Positions 53,344 to 62,260 of a stretch of DNA of 64,000 nt are shown here, piece by piece; position 1 is the stretch's first letter, and the number at the start of each line of letters is the position of its first letter. Where the stretch lies: contig NZ_JNXT01000031.1 of NCBI RefSeq assembly GCF_000716675.1, forward strand, positions 1 through 64,000, read 5' to 3'. Below the pieces are notes generated by a model. That model was given only the letters and a program-made list of their open reading frames with translations, was not told where the DNA came from and did no database searches. Origin of the DNA: Streptomyces alboflavus. Lineage in GTDB: Bacteria > Actinomycetota > Actinomycetes > Streptomycetales > Streptomycetaceae. Position numbers and translations under genes: made by a program.

Positions 53344-53667
53344 ATGCACATCAGGGGCGACCAGGCCCAGCTGGTCGTCGGGGGACGCCTCGACGTACGC
53401 AGCGCGGCGGACGCCCGTACGGTCCTGCACTCGGCCGTCGACGACGGCGCCGGCGACCTGGTGCTCGACCTGTCCGAACTCGACTCGTGGGACGCCACGG
53501 GACTCGGCGTCATCATGGGCGCCCACCGGCGCGCCGGACGCTGCGGCCGCCGCCTGGTGCTGCGCGGCGTACCCCCGCAGATGCAGCGCCTCCTCGTCGC
53601 CACCCGACTCCACCGCATCCTCGCCATCGAAGGCGGCATCGGGGTCGAATCCCTCCCTCGCGTATAA
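53344..53667 (+). CDS. STAS-domain protein (anti-sigma factor antagonist-like)
   Basis: A 107-aa single STAS domain (QLVVGGRLDVRSAADA ... LVLDLSELDSWDATGLGVIM). The phospho-acceptor serine of SpoIIAA-type proteins, normally in D-S-S-G-L, is Ala-Thr here (DATGL), so Thr would be the only candidate at that site. The start is ATG 53344. No kinase or sigma gene adjoins it. From memory, a gene of this type lies here in other Streptomyces. Confidence 0.8.
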   Translation: MHIRGDQAQLVVGGRLDVRSAADARTVLHSAVDDGAGDLVLDLSELDSWDATGLGVIMGAHRRAGRCGRRLVLRGVPPQMQRLLVATRLHRILAIEGGIGVESLPRV

Positions 53668-53894
53668 GCCGCGCGAGGGGGGCGGGAGCGCTCCCTCACG
53701 CACAATCCTCACGAGACTGTGACGTCTCGGACTGGGCGGTACCCCGCCCTCCACGGGGATACTGAAGAAGGTTTAGGGTTCGGTCGCCTGCCGATAGACG
53801 AACCCGCACGGGGGGCACCGGACCAGAAGCGACAGCGCGGTGTGCTCAAGGCCGGAGGGGGCTTCGCACACGACGCATCTGGGGGGCTGAGACC

Positions 53895-56528
53895 ATGGAC
53901 CCGATGAACCGGGGACCGGAAGAGTACGGCCACGACGGTGACGACCGCGACGGCGCGGGCATCGGCCGCGAGGGCACCCACGACGACGGCGCGGCGGCAC
54001 CCGAGCACCGGACGCCGCAGGACGCACCACCGGGCCCACCCGCACCAGGCCCCTCGGCCACGGCCGACTTCGGGCCGCCCGCCGTCGCCCGCACCGTCCA
54101 AGTGGTGTCCGGCGACTTCCTGCTGACCGTGAACCCCGTCGACGGCAGCGAGATAGAGCCCTGCCCGCCGGGGGAGCAGCCCGGACACCCGCCCAAGCAC
54201 TCCGCCGTCGAGCGCGCCGAACGCCGCCGCGCCGCCCAGCCCCCGGTGCCGCCGGGCCCCGCCCTGCCCCGCCTGCCCCTGCTCGAACGGCAGGAGGAGC
54301 GCGAGCGCCTGGTGCGCCTGCTCGCCCGCGGCCGCTCCGTGCGCCTCACAGGACCCGCCGGATCCGGCCGCACGGCGCTGCTCGCCGCCGTCGCCGAGGA
54401 CTGCGCGGACCTCGCCCCCGACGGCGTGATCCGCCTCAGCGGATACCACCGCACCGTCGGCGACCTCCTGTACGACCTGTTCGCCGCCGTCCACGACGCG
54501 CCCCTGCACCGCCCCGACCGGGCCATGCTGCGCGAACTGCTCCGCGACATCGGCGCCGTCGTCGTCCTCGACGACCTGGAGTTCGGCGGCGCCGCCCTCG
54601 AAGAGCTCCTGGACGCGACCCCCGAGTGCGCCTTCCTCGTCGCCGCGACGCCCGACATCGCCGCGCCCTCGCCCGAGTCCCACCTCGAAGAGGTCTTCCT
54701 CGGCGGCCTCGGCCGCGGCGGGGGCCTGGAGCTCCTGGAGCGCGTCGTCGGCCGCGTCCTCACCGACGACGAGGCCAACTGGGCCGGCGACCTGTGGTTC
54801 GAGTCCGAGGGCCTGCCGCTGCGCTTCGTCCAGGCCGGAGCCCTGCTGCGGCAGCGCGACCGGCTCCTCGCCGACCCCGGCGCCTTCGACGAGTACGGCC
54901 CCGGCCAGGACCCCGGCTACGACGCGCCCTTCGAGACGGCCGGGCACGACGTGCCGCTGCCGTCCCTCGCCGACGGCGCCGCGCCCGCCGCGCTGCTCGC
55001 CTCCCGGCTCAGCGCGTCCGCGCGCGCCGCGCTGCGGCTCGCCGTCGCGCTCGGCGGCGAACTGCCGCACCCGGCCCACCTGCCCGCGCTCGTCGGCGAC
55101 ACCCACGCCGACGCCGCGCTCGCCGAACTGGTCGACTGCGCCCTCGTCACCCCGGTCGGCGGCCACTACCGCCTCGCGGCCGGGGTGTGCACCCAGCTGG
55201 AGGGCGCCGGATACGCCGACGACGCCGCCGCGAACGCCCAGTCCGCCGCCCGGCACTACGCCTGGTGGTCCGGGCATCCCTCGGTGGCCCCCGAGCGGGT
55301 CGCCGCCGAGGCCGACGCGGTCCTCGCCGCGCTCACCGCCCTGGTCAACGGCCCCGGAGCCGGGACCGACGGCGGCACCGACGGCGGCACCGAGCCGTCC
55401 GCCGCGGTGCTCCTCGCCCGCACGGCCGCGCCCGCCTTCGCCGGTGGGTTGAACTGGGGTGCCTGGGAGCGGGCGCTCAGGTCTGGGCAGGAAGCCTCGC
55501 GCACCTCCGGCGAGGTCGCCGAAGAGGCCTACTTCCACCACGAGCTGGGCATCCTCGCGCTCTGCGCCGGACGCCTCGACCGGGCCCGCGCCGAGTTGGA
55601 GGCCTCCATCGGCCTGCGCGGCGCCCTCGCCGACAAGCGCGGCATGATCGCGGGCCGCAGGGCGCTGGCCCTGGTCGCCGACCGCTCCGGCGGGCTGCTG
55701 CCGGACGGCCGGGCGACGGCGGGCGAGGAGGTGCCCGACGCCCGGTACGAGGAGTCGGCGTCGCCGCCCGGTGGCATCCCCGCGGCGTTCGCGCTGCCCG
55801 CGCCGCCGCCTCCGGAGGCCGACACCGTCGTCACCCGGCAGGCCGTCCCCGCGGGCGCCGGCGCGGCCGCGGGCTCCGGTGCCGGATCGACGCGCCGCTC
55901 GATCGTGCGCGGCACCCGGCGCAACCTGGTCGCGGCCGGGGCGGGCGCGCTCCTCGTCGCCGTCCTCGGCACCGTGGTGACGCTCGGCGCGACCTCCGAC
56001 AAGGACGACGGGCCGCCCGACCGGGTGCGCACCGACCAGTCGGCCAGCGCGGACGACGACGGCGGCGGCCTCGGCGCGGACAAGCCGAGCGACGGCTCCT
56101 CCGAGGGTCCGGCCGACCCCGGCGAGGACGGCGTCCCCGGCACCTCCGACGACCCGAAGCCCGGCGCGAGCGGCGAGCCCTCGAAGAGCGAAGGACCGAA
56201 GGACCCGTCGGGCAAGCCGACCAAGCCCACGAAGCCCACCGACAAACCGACCAAGCCCAGCGACAAGCCGACCAAGCCGACGGACAAGCCCACGAAGCCG
56301 ACGGACAAGCCGACCAAGCCCACGAAGCCGCCGACGAAGCCGCCCACGACTCCGCCGACGACCCCGCCCACCACTCCGCCGACCACGCCGCCGCCGACCA
56401 CCCCGTCGCCGCCGTCCTCGCCGGACACCTCCACGTCGGCGAGCGGCCCGACGTCGTCGAGCCCGGTCACCTCCTCCGGCCCGACGACGGGCGGCACGTC
56501 CGGGTCCGGTGCGGCGGCGGTGACCTGA
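53895..56528 (+). CDS. STAND-like ATPase with membrane helix and extracellular Lys-Pro-Thr stalk
   Basis: An 877-aa protein. A Pro-rich N-terminus is followed by a P-loop NTPase core with GPAGSGRTALL (about 153-163) and Walker B AVVVLDDLEF, then helical TPR-like repeats (about 460-610). One membrane helix (about 676-698) follows, then 180 residues of Lys-Pro-Thr and Pro-Thr repeats that would cross the cell wall. Orientation (ATPase inside) follows from the basic residues before the helix. This joins an intracellular signalling ATPase to an external stalk. Start ATG 53895 or 53904. Function unknown. Confidence 0.75.
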   Translation: MDPMNRGPEEYGHDGDDRDGAGIGREGTHDDGAAAPEHRTPQDAPPGPPAPGPSATADFGPPAVARTVQVVSGDFLLTVNPVDGSEIEPCPPGEQPGHPPKHSAVERAERRRAAQPPVPPGPALPRLPLLERQEERERLVRLLARGRSVRLTGPAGSGRTALLAAVAEDCADLAPDGVIRLSGYHRTVGDLLYDLFAAVHDAPLHRPDRAMLRELLRDIGAVVVLDDLEFGGAALEELLDATPECAFLVAATPDIAAPSPESHLEEVFLGGLGRGGGLELLERVVGRVLTDDEANWAGDLWFESEGLPLRFVQAGALLRQRDRLLADPGAFDEYGPGQDPGYDAPFETAGHDVPLPSLADGAAPAALLASRLSASARAALRLAVALGGELPHPAHLPALVGDTHADAALAELVDCALVTPVGGHYRLAAGVCTQLEGAGYADDAAANAQSAARHYAWWSGHPSVAPERVAAEADAVLAALTALVNGPGAGTDGGTDGGTEPSAAVLLARTAAPAFAGGLNWGAWERALRSGQEASRTSGEVAEEAYFHHELGILALCAGRLDRARAELEASIGLRGALADKRGMIAGRRALALVADRSGGLLPDGRATAGEEVPDARYEESASPPGGIPAAFALPAPPPPEADTVVTRQAVPAGAGAAAGSGAGSTRRSIVRGTRRNLVAAGAGALLVAVLGTVVTLGATSDKDDGPPDRVRTDQSASADDDGGGLGADKPSDGSSEGPADPGEDGVPGTSDDPKPGASGEPSKSEGPKDPSGKPTKPTKPTDKPTKPSDKPTKPTDKPTKPTDKPTKPTKPPTKPPTTPPTTPPTTPPTTPPPTTPSPPSSPDTSTSASGPTSSSPVTSSGPTTGGTSGSGAAAVT

Positions 56529-56642
56529 CGGGGCGTACGCGCCGACGGAGGCGCCCGGACACACGGGGGCGTGCCCGTGGGCCGGTCGCGCCCCCCTGGC
56601 CGGGAACGCGCGGATGCGCGAAGGGGCGGGAACGCACGGATA

Positions 56643-56683
56643 CGCGAAGGGGCCGGATTCCCTCGGGAGTCCGGCCCCTTCGC
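56643..56683. terminator. Bidirectional terminator before nucS
   Basis: GCGAAGGGGCCGGA (56644-56657) pairs perfectly with 56670-56683, and the loop holds a further TCCC/GGGA stem. It lies between convergent genes. Directly before it a 26-bp unit is duplicated (56602-56627, 56628-56653). Confidence 0.8.
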
Positions 56684-56714
56684 ACGTGCGGGTCGCCCCG
56701 GTGGGGCGGGCGGT

Positions 56715-57386
56715 TCAGAACAGGCGCAGCTTGTCGTCCTCGATGCCGCGCAGCGCGTCGTAGTCGAGGACGGCGCAGCCGATGCCGCGGTCGGTGGCGA
56801 GCACGCGCGCCTGCGGCTTGATCTCCTGGGCGGCGAAGACACCCCGGACCGGAGCCAGGTGCGGGTCGCGGTTCAACAGCTCCAGGTAGCGGGTGAGTTG
56901 CTCGACGCCGTCGATCTCGCCGCGGCGCTTGATCTCGACGGCGACCGTCTGCCCGTCGGCGTCGCGGCAGAGGATGTCGACCGGGCCGATCGCCGTCATG
57001 TACTCGCGGCGGATCAGCGTATATCCCTCTCCGAGTGTCTCGATCCTGTCGGCGAGCAGCTCCTGAAGGTGTGCTTCCACGCCGTCCTTGATGAGACCCG
57101 GGTCGACGCCCAGTTCGTGCGAGGAGTCGTGGAGGACTTCCTCCATGGTGATGATGAGCTTCTCGCCCGCCTTGTTGATGACCGTCCACACACCGGCGTC
57201 GTCGCCGGAGCCCTCCTTGAGGGCGCACGGCGGCGACATCCAGTTGAGGGGCTTGTAGGCCCGGTCGTCAGCGTGAATGGAGACGCTTCCGTCCGCCTTG
57301 ACGAGGATCAGGCGGGGGGCCGACGGGAGGTGGGCGGTGAGCCGGCCCGCGTAGTCCACGGAGCAGCGGGCGATGACGAGACGCAT
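56715..57386 (-). CDS. nucS: Mismatch-specific endonuclease NucS
   Basis: A 223-aa nuclease: N-terminal DNA-binding domain, C-terminal RecB-like domain with the Asp of PVDILCRD and the E-x-K of VAVEIKRRG. It ends in DDKLRLF, the clamp-binding tail. In actinobacteria, which lack MutS/MutL, NucS (EndoMS) cuts mismatches. The start is ATG 57386. Length and tail fit the active family. Confidence 0.94.
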   Translation of the reverse strand: MRLVIARCSVDYAGRLTAHLPSAPRLILVKADGSVSIHADDRAYKPLNWMSPPCALKEGSGDDAGVWTVINKAGEKLIITMEEVLHDSSHELGVDPGLIKDGVEAHLQELLADRIETLGEGYTLIRREYMTAIGPVDILCRDADGQTVAVEIKRRGEIDGVEQLTRYLELLNRDPHLAPVRGVFAAQEIKPQARVLATDRGIGCAVLDYDALRGIEDDKLRLF

Positions 57387-57642
57387 GGTCGGCAACGCTA
57401 CTCGACGCGGGGTGGTGCGGCGAACTCCGTGGGTCGCTCCCGACTCCGCGGGCCCTTGGACCGCACCACTTGTCCAGCGATGAACCCGTTCGATCCTGGC
57501 CGGTTATGCGCCCAATCTCCTGGTGGTCCACCGAGCCGTTGCCTACCGTATAAGCAGGAGGTCGTCGCACGTGCACGCTGCGTATGCGAGCTCCTTCCCT
57601 GTCCGTAAGCCCCTGCTCCCTGGGGGTGCGAGAGGAGAACCC

Positions 57643-58035
57643 ATGTCGCTCGACGTCTCACCGGCACTGTTGGAACAGGCCGAGCGAGGCGAGGTCGACG
57701 AAGCAGCATTCGTCGACTGCGTCCGGACCTCCCTGCCTTATGCGTGGGAGATGGTCAGCTCCCTGGTGGCCCAGCTGAAGGTCGACGGCGGCGAGTTCGC
57801 CGACAACCAGACGCCGCCGCCGGACGAGCAGGCGCGCGGTCAGTTGCTCCGCGCGCTCGCGAGTGACGCGATTCGCGGCGCCCTGCAGCGCCACTTCGGT
57901 GTCCGCCTGGCGTTCCAGAACTGCCACCGTGTGGCGGTGTTCCCGCTGGACGGCTCCGCAGACGACAGGCTGGCCAAGTTCACCTCGATCCGTGGCCAGT
58001 TGTTGAATCAGTCGCCGAAGCTTCGCGACTGCTGA
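57643..58035 (+). CDS. SCO5389-family protein
   Basis: A 130-aa protein starting MSLDVSPALLEQAERGEVDE, acidic and mostly helical, with CVRTSLPYAWEMVSSLVAQL in the middle. From memory this is the Streptomyces SCO5389 family, next to nucS; its function is unknown. GAGAGGAG precedes ATG 57643. It is divergent from nucS across 256 bp. Confidence 0.82.
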   Translation: MSLDVSPALLEQAERGEVDEAAFVDCVRTSLPYAWEMVSSLVAQLKVDGGEFADNQTPPPDEQARGQLLRALASDAIRGALQRHFGVRLAFQNCHRVAVFPLDGSADDRLAKFTSIRGQLLNQSPKLRDC

Positions 58036-58150
58036 GGACAGTTGCTGCCGCTCCGTACGCGGGAGGTGTTTCAGTCCGGGGCGGCAGCATTCTTCTGGCG
58101 GGGGCGCCTTTGTGTGGGGTTTCCCTTGGGGGTGGCCCCCTTTTTTTCTT

Positions 58151-58204
58151 GTCTGCGGGGCTGTGGGGGCTGGGCGCGCAGTTCCCCGCGCCCCTTTGGG
58201 GCGC
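58151..58204. repeat. Dispersed 54-bp intergenic repeat, copy 2
   Basis: 52 of 54 positions match 44201-44254. Like copy 1, it lies between two convergent genes, 4 bp before the oxidoreductase stop codon. Confidence 0.75.
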
Positions 58205-58208
58205 TTGG

Positions 58209-59297
58209 TCAGGTCAGTTGGGGGAGTACTTCTGTGCCCAGGCGGCGTACGTTCTCCTCTGTCGTCGCGAGGTCGCCTGAGCCTTCCACCAGGAGTGCGA
58301 AGCGGGTGATGCCTGTGCGCTCGGAGGTCGCCGCCAGGCGGTCCGCGCAGACCTGAGGGGTCCCCACGGGGTGGATGCCGCACAGCATTTCCGTGTACCC
58401 GAGAGGGTCGCGCATGGCGCGAACGCGGCCGTCGACCGTGACATGGGCGTCGAGGCCGTACTTCAGCCAGCCCGGCATCGCCTTCGTGAGCGTCTCGTTG
58501 GCCTCCACGCGCCGGTCCGCGATCTGGGCGACCCCGGCCGAGACGTGCGCGGCCCGCGCCACCTCGTCCGGCGTGCGCCCCGCGGCCCGCGCGTGCCTGC
58601 TCCACAACGCCACCATTTCGGCCTTCTCCTCGTCGCCCACGTGCATGCCGAGGAGCATCGGCAGGCCGCGGGCCGCGGCGAGCCGGACGCTGGACGGCGA
58701 GGTGCAGGCGACGACCACCTCGGGGCCCGCGGACGGCCCGGCGCCGTCCGGCTCCGGCGGCGCGGGCCGGTCCGGGAAGGGGGCCGGGGCCGGGCACAGG
58801 GACTCCGTCGGGCGCGGCACGACCGCGACGTCGCGGAAGGCGAACCGGCCGCCGGGGCCCGCCACCCGGCCCGCCCCGCTGAGCCAGCTGAGCAGCAGGT
58901 CGAGGGATTCCGGGAACCCCTTCTCGTACGCCTCGATGCCCGAGCCGAAGACTTCCAGGTCCACCCAGGGGCCGCCGCGTCCCACGCCCAGCGAGAAGCG
59001 CCCGCCGGAGGTGAGGTGCAGCAGCGCGGCCTGTTCGCCGAGGGCCACGGGATGGACGGTGGGCAGTACGCTGACGGCCGTGCCGACGCGGATGCGCCGG
59101 GTGCGGCCGAGCAGCAGGGCCGCGAGCGTGATCGCGGAAGGACAGGTGCCGTACGGCACGAAGTGGTGTTCGGCGAGCCAGGCCGATTCGAGGCCCGCTT
59201 CCTCGGCGACTTCGACGGACCGCACGGCGCGGTGCAGTGCTTCCCCGTGGCCCTGGCCCGGGAACTGGGCGGCCAGCACAAAACTTCCTAAGCGCAT
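58209..59297 (-). CDS. LLM-class (luciferase-like) flavin/F420 oxidoreductase
   Basis: A 362-aa TIM-barrel protein: LESAWLAEHHFVPYGTCPS, a RIRVGTAVSVLPTVHPV strand-loop and the GGRFSLGVGRGGPWVDLEVFG phosphate-binding region (given here up to 20 residues at a time) are typical of coenzyme F420- or FMN-dependent monooxygenases. It starts at ATG 59297 with AGGAGG upstream. The substrate cannot be inferred; a Pro-rich insert (about 160-190) is not typical of the smallest members. Confidence 0.85.
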   Translation of the reverse strand: MRLGSFVLAAQFPGQGHGEALHRAVRSVEVAEEAGLESAWLAEHHFVPYGTCPSAITLAALLLGRTRRIRVGTAVSVLPTVHPVALGEQAALLHLTSGGRFSLGVGRGGPWVDLEVFGSGIEAYEKGFPESLDLLLSWLSGAGRVAGPGGRFAFRDVAVVPRPTESLCPAPAPFPDRPAPPEPDGAGPSAGPEVVVACTSPSSVRLAAARGLPMLLGMHVGDEEKAEMVALWSRHARAAGRTPDEVARAAHVSAGVAQIADRRVEANETLTKAMPGWLKYGLDAHVTVDGRVRAMRDPLGYTEMLCGIHPVGTPQVCADRLAATSERTGITRFALLVEGSGDLATTEENVRRLGTEVLPQLT

Positions 59298-59544
59298 CGA
59301 ACTTCCTGCCTCCTTGGCACCGATGCAGGCACTCCCCTACCGGCAACAACGCGTGACAAGTGCCAAAGGCACGGCTTCGCGGGCAGATTGGCAGATTTTC
59401 TGCGCGGCGCAGGGGGGATCTGTGGGGGTTGGTGGAGGACGTGTACCCCTCGGTACGGTGCGTAGGCTGGACATACCGCCGCCCGCTGTCGGCGGCCCGC
59501 CCAGCCGAGCCACGCCAAGTACTGTCCCTTCCGTGAGGTGTCCC

Positions 59545-59886
59545 GTGTCGCCGCGTCGTAACCGCCCCAAGGGCGCCGGAGATCCCAGGCCGGGCCAGGC
59601 CGCCGAGGGCGCGGAGCCCGCCGGCCGTTACGGCGGCTTCCAGCGCGCCGAGAGCTGGCAGGGCGAACAGTGGAGCGTGCGCCATGTCGCGGGCGCCAGC
59701 GCGGCCGGCAAGACCTACCGCTGCCCGGGCTGCGACCAGGAGATCCCCTCCGGCCTCGCGCACGTGGTCGCCTGGCCCGAGCACTCGGGCGTGGACGAGC
59801 GCAGGCACTGGCACACGGCGTGCTGGAACGCGAAGGACCGCCGCACCACGCGGGTGCGGCGGTCCCGTAACGCGCCGAGGTACTAG
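59545..59886 (+). CDS. Small zinc-finger-like actinobacterial protein
   Basis: A 113-aa basic protein with CPGCDQEI and a later HxxHWHTACW segment giving a possible Cys2-His/Cys zinc site. The N- and C-termini are Arg-rich (SPRRNRPKG, RRTTRVRRSRN), suggesting nucleic-acid contact. GTG 59545 is preferred as the start. The 247-bp gap upstream holds no gene. Family conserved in Streptomyces by memory; function unknown. Confidence 0.7.
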   Translation: MSPRRNRPKGAGDPRPGQAAEGAEPAGRYGGFQRAESWQGEQWSVRHVAGASAAGKTYRCPGCDQEIPSGLAHVVAWPEHSGVDERRHWHTACWNAKDRRTTRVRRSRNAPRY

Positions 59887-59916
59887 GGCCGTTCCCGCGG
59901 GGCGGGCCAGGTCCGG

Positions 59917-60939
59917 TCAGACGTCGCGCTTCTCCAGGAGGGCGAAGGCGCCGATCACGGCGGCGGCCGTGATCACGACGAGCAGCATCAGCTGGGACGT
60001 GCCCGTGCTGGTGCTGTCGAGGCCGTCGATCCGGAAGATCTTGGCGAGCGAGTTGATGGCGTTGTAGTCGGCCATCTTGTCGCCGAGCTTCTGGGTGCTG
60101 TCCCAGATGCCGAGGAAGCCCGGCAGGATCGCGGGCACCAGGACCACGCCGAGCATCGTCGTGATGGCACCGGCGGAGTGGCGCAGCATGGAGCCGACGG
60201 CGAGCGCGAGCACGCCGAGCAGAGAGACGTACAGGGCGCCCTTGACGACCGTGCCGCCCCAGGCGATGTCGCCCGCTTCCGGGCCGCTGTGCGCGCCCGA
60301 CGCCATCAGACCCACGAGCAGGATCGAGCCCGCGGACGCCACGAAGGCGATGATGAAGAAGATCAGCGCCTTCGCCGCGAGCACGCGGTGGCGCTGCGGC
60401 GACGCGGTGAACGTGGTGCGGATCATGCCGGTGCCGTACTCGGACGAGGTCACCAGGACGCCCAGCGTGATCAGGCAGATCTGGCCGAGCATCAGGCCGA
60501 AGAACGCCGGGACCGTGAACGGCACGTCGCGGTAGTCGTCGGCCTGCGTGTTCGCGACGGCGAGCAGCCCGATGCCGATGACGAGGATCAGGAAGATGCT
60601 CAGCGTCCACACCGTGGAGCGGACCGACTTGATCTTCGTCCACTCGGAGGCGAGGGCGTGCCCGAGGTTGGTCTTCTTGATCGGGATCGGCGAGGTGTAG
60701 GCGTTGCTCATCGCCTGCTGCCAGGCCGACGGCGGGGCCGGGGCGGCGGGCGCGGGCGCGGCGGGGGCGCCCGCCATGCCCGGGGCGCCGTGCGGCACCG
60801 GGGCCCCGGCGTGCGCGTAGGCCTGCTGGGGCTGCTGCACGGGGGGCTGGGGCTGCTGGGCCGGGGCGGCGGGGGCCTGCTGGTCCTGCGGCTGCTGGGG
60901 CTGCGCCTGCGGCTGCTGCGGAGTCGGAGGCGTGGTCAT
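59917..60939 (-). CDS. ABC-2 permease with Gln/Pro-rich N-terminal extension
   Basis: A 340-aa protein. The first 75 residues are Gln/Pro/Ala-rich and probably disordered; the rest has six membrane helices of the ABC-2 type with SSEYGTGMIRTTFTASPQR in a cytosolic loop. ATG 60939 overlaps the ATPase stop by ATGA. The partner ATPase carries a similar low-complexity extension at its C-terminus, so the two tails may interact. Substrate unknown. Confidence 0.88.
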   Translation of the reverse strand: MTTPPTPQQPQAQPQQPQDQQAPAAPAQQPQPPVQQPQQAYAHAGAPVPHGAPGMAGAPAAPAPAAPAPPSAWQQAMSNAYTSPIPIKKTNLGHALASEWTKIKSVRSTVWTLSIFLILVIGIGLLAVANTQADDYRDVPFTVPAFFGLMLGQICLITLGVLVTSSEYGTGMIRTTFTASPQRHRVLAAKALIFFIIAFVASAGSILLVGLMASGAHSGPEAGDIAWGGTVVKGALYVSLLGVLALAVGSMLRHSAGAITTMLGVVLVPAILPGFLGIWDSTQKLGDKMADYNAINSLAKIFRIDGLDSTSTGTSQLMLLVVITAAAVIGAFALLEKRDV

Positions 60940-62153
60940 CGGGATTCCTCGTTGTCGGTGGCGCTCTTGGTCATGTCGGGCGCGGCGGAGGGGGCCGCGG
61001 CCGGGGCCTGGGGGGCCGCGGCCGGGGCCTGGGGGGCCGCGGCGTACGGGTTCGCGTCGGGGGCGGGCGGCGCGGCGGGCGCGCCCTGCGGCATCGCGAA
61101 GGGCTGGCCGCCCTGCTGGGGCGGCGGCGGGGCGTACCAGCCGGGCTGGTTCTGGCCGGGCACCGGCAGCTGGGGCTGCTGCGGCTGCGCCATGGCGCCG
61201 GGCGGGAGCTGCTGCTGCAGGCCCGCGCGCTGGTCGACGGTGGAGCGGTAGTCGACGGCGCCCTGCGTCATGCGCATGTACGCCTCTTCCAGCGAGGCCT
61301 GGTGCGGCGAGAGCTCCCACAGGCGGACGTCCGCGCCGTGCGCGAGGTCGCTGATGCGGGGCAGCGGCAGGCCGGTGACGCGCAGCGCGCCGTCCTGCTC
61401 GGGCAGCACCTGGCCGCCGGCCTCGGTGAGCGCGGCGGTGAGCTTCTCGCGCTGCTGCGGGTCGGTGTCGGGGGTACGCACCCGGGCGAAGTCGGCGGAG
61501 TTCGCCGAGATGAAGTCCCTGACGCTCATGTCCGCGAGCAGCTGTCCGCGGCCGATGACGATCAGGTGCTCGGCGGTGAGCGCCATCTCGCTCATCAGGT
61601 GCGAGGAGACGAAGACCGTGCGGCCCTCCGCGGCGAGCGACTTCATCAGGTTGCGCACCCAGAGGATGCCCTCGGGGTCGAGGCCGTTGACGGGCTCGTC
61701 GAAGAGCAGCACCTGCGGGTCGCCGAGCAGCGCGGCGGCGATGCCGAGGCGCTGGCCCATGCCGAGCGAGAAGCCCTTGGAGCGCTTCCGGGCCACCTCC
61801 TGGAGGCCGACGACCCCGAGGACCTCGTCCACGCGCCGGGCCGGGATGCCGGAGAGCTGCGCGAGGCACAGCAGGTGGTTGCGGGCGTGCCGACCGCCGT
61901 GCACCGCCTTGGCGTCGAGCAGGGCACCGACCTGGCGGGGCGCGTTCGGCAGCTTGCGGTACGGGTAGCCGCCGATCGTCACCTGCCCCTGCGAGGGCGC
62001 GTCGAGCCCGAGGATCATGCGCATCGTCGTCGACTTGCCGGACCCGTTGGGGCCGAGGAAGCCGGTCACGGTGCCGGGCCGCACCTGGAAGGAAAGGTTG
62101 TACACGGCTGTCTTGGCGCCGTAGCGCTTCGTCAGGCCGACTGCCTCGATCAT
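60936..62153 (-). CDS. ABC transporter ATP-binding protein with Gln/Pro-rich tail
   Basis: A 405-aa ATPase: Walker A GPNGSGKST, signature SLGMGQRLGIAAALL, Walker B VLLFDEPVNGLDPEG, H-loop SSHLMSE. Residues about 310-405 are Gln/Pro/Ala-rich and probably disordered. ATG 62153 (GTG 62162 possible). It is translationally coupled to the permease downstream; the fused tails on both subunits are unusual for bacterial ABC-2 exporters. Confidence 0.9.
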   Translation of the reverse strand: MIEAVGLTKRYGAKTAVYNLSFQVRPGTVTGFLGPNGSGKSTTMRMILGLDAPSQGQVTIGGYPYRKLPNAPRQVGALLDAKAVHGGRHARNHLLCLAQLSGIPARRVDEVLGVVGLQEVARKRSKGFSLGMGQRLGIAAALLGDPQVLLFDEPVNGLDPEGILWVRNLMKSLAAEGRTVFVSSHLMSEMALTAEHLIVIGRGQLLADMSVRDFISANSADFARVRTPDTDPQQREKLTAALTEAGGQVLPEQDGALRVTGLPLPRISDLAHGADVRLWELSPHQASLEEAYMRMTQGAVDYRSTVDQRAGLQQQLPPGAMAQPQQPQLPVPGQNQPGWYAPPPPQQGGQPFAMPQGAPAAPPAPDANPYAAAPQAPAAAPQAPAAAPSAAPDMTKSATDNEESR

Positions 62154-62260
62154 TCTCCGCACCCATCGAATGGTTCAGGACGTCGGGGCACACGCCCCCG
62201 TAAGGGTTAGGAGGATATCTGTGGGCTGACGGTTCCAGCCAAGAGCGAGTAAAACTCCGG

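Noticed and set aside
53344..53667. Classical SpoIIAA/RsbV antagonist
   Set aside because: The phosphorylatable Ser of D-S-S-G-L is absent (D-A-T-G-L) and no partner kinase is adjacent, so only a general STAS call is made.
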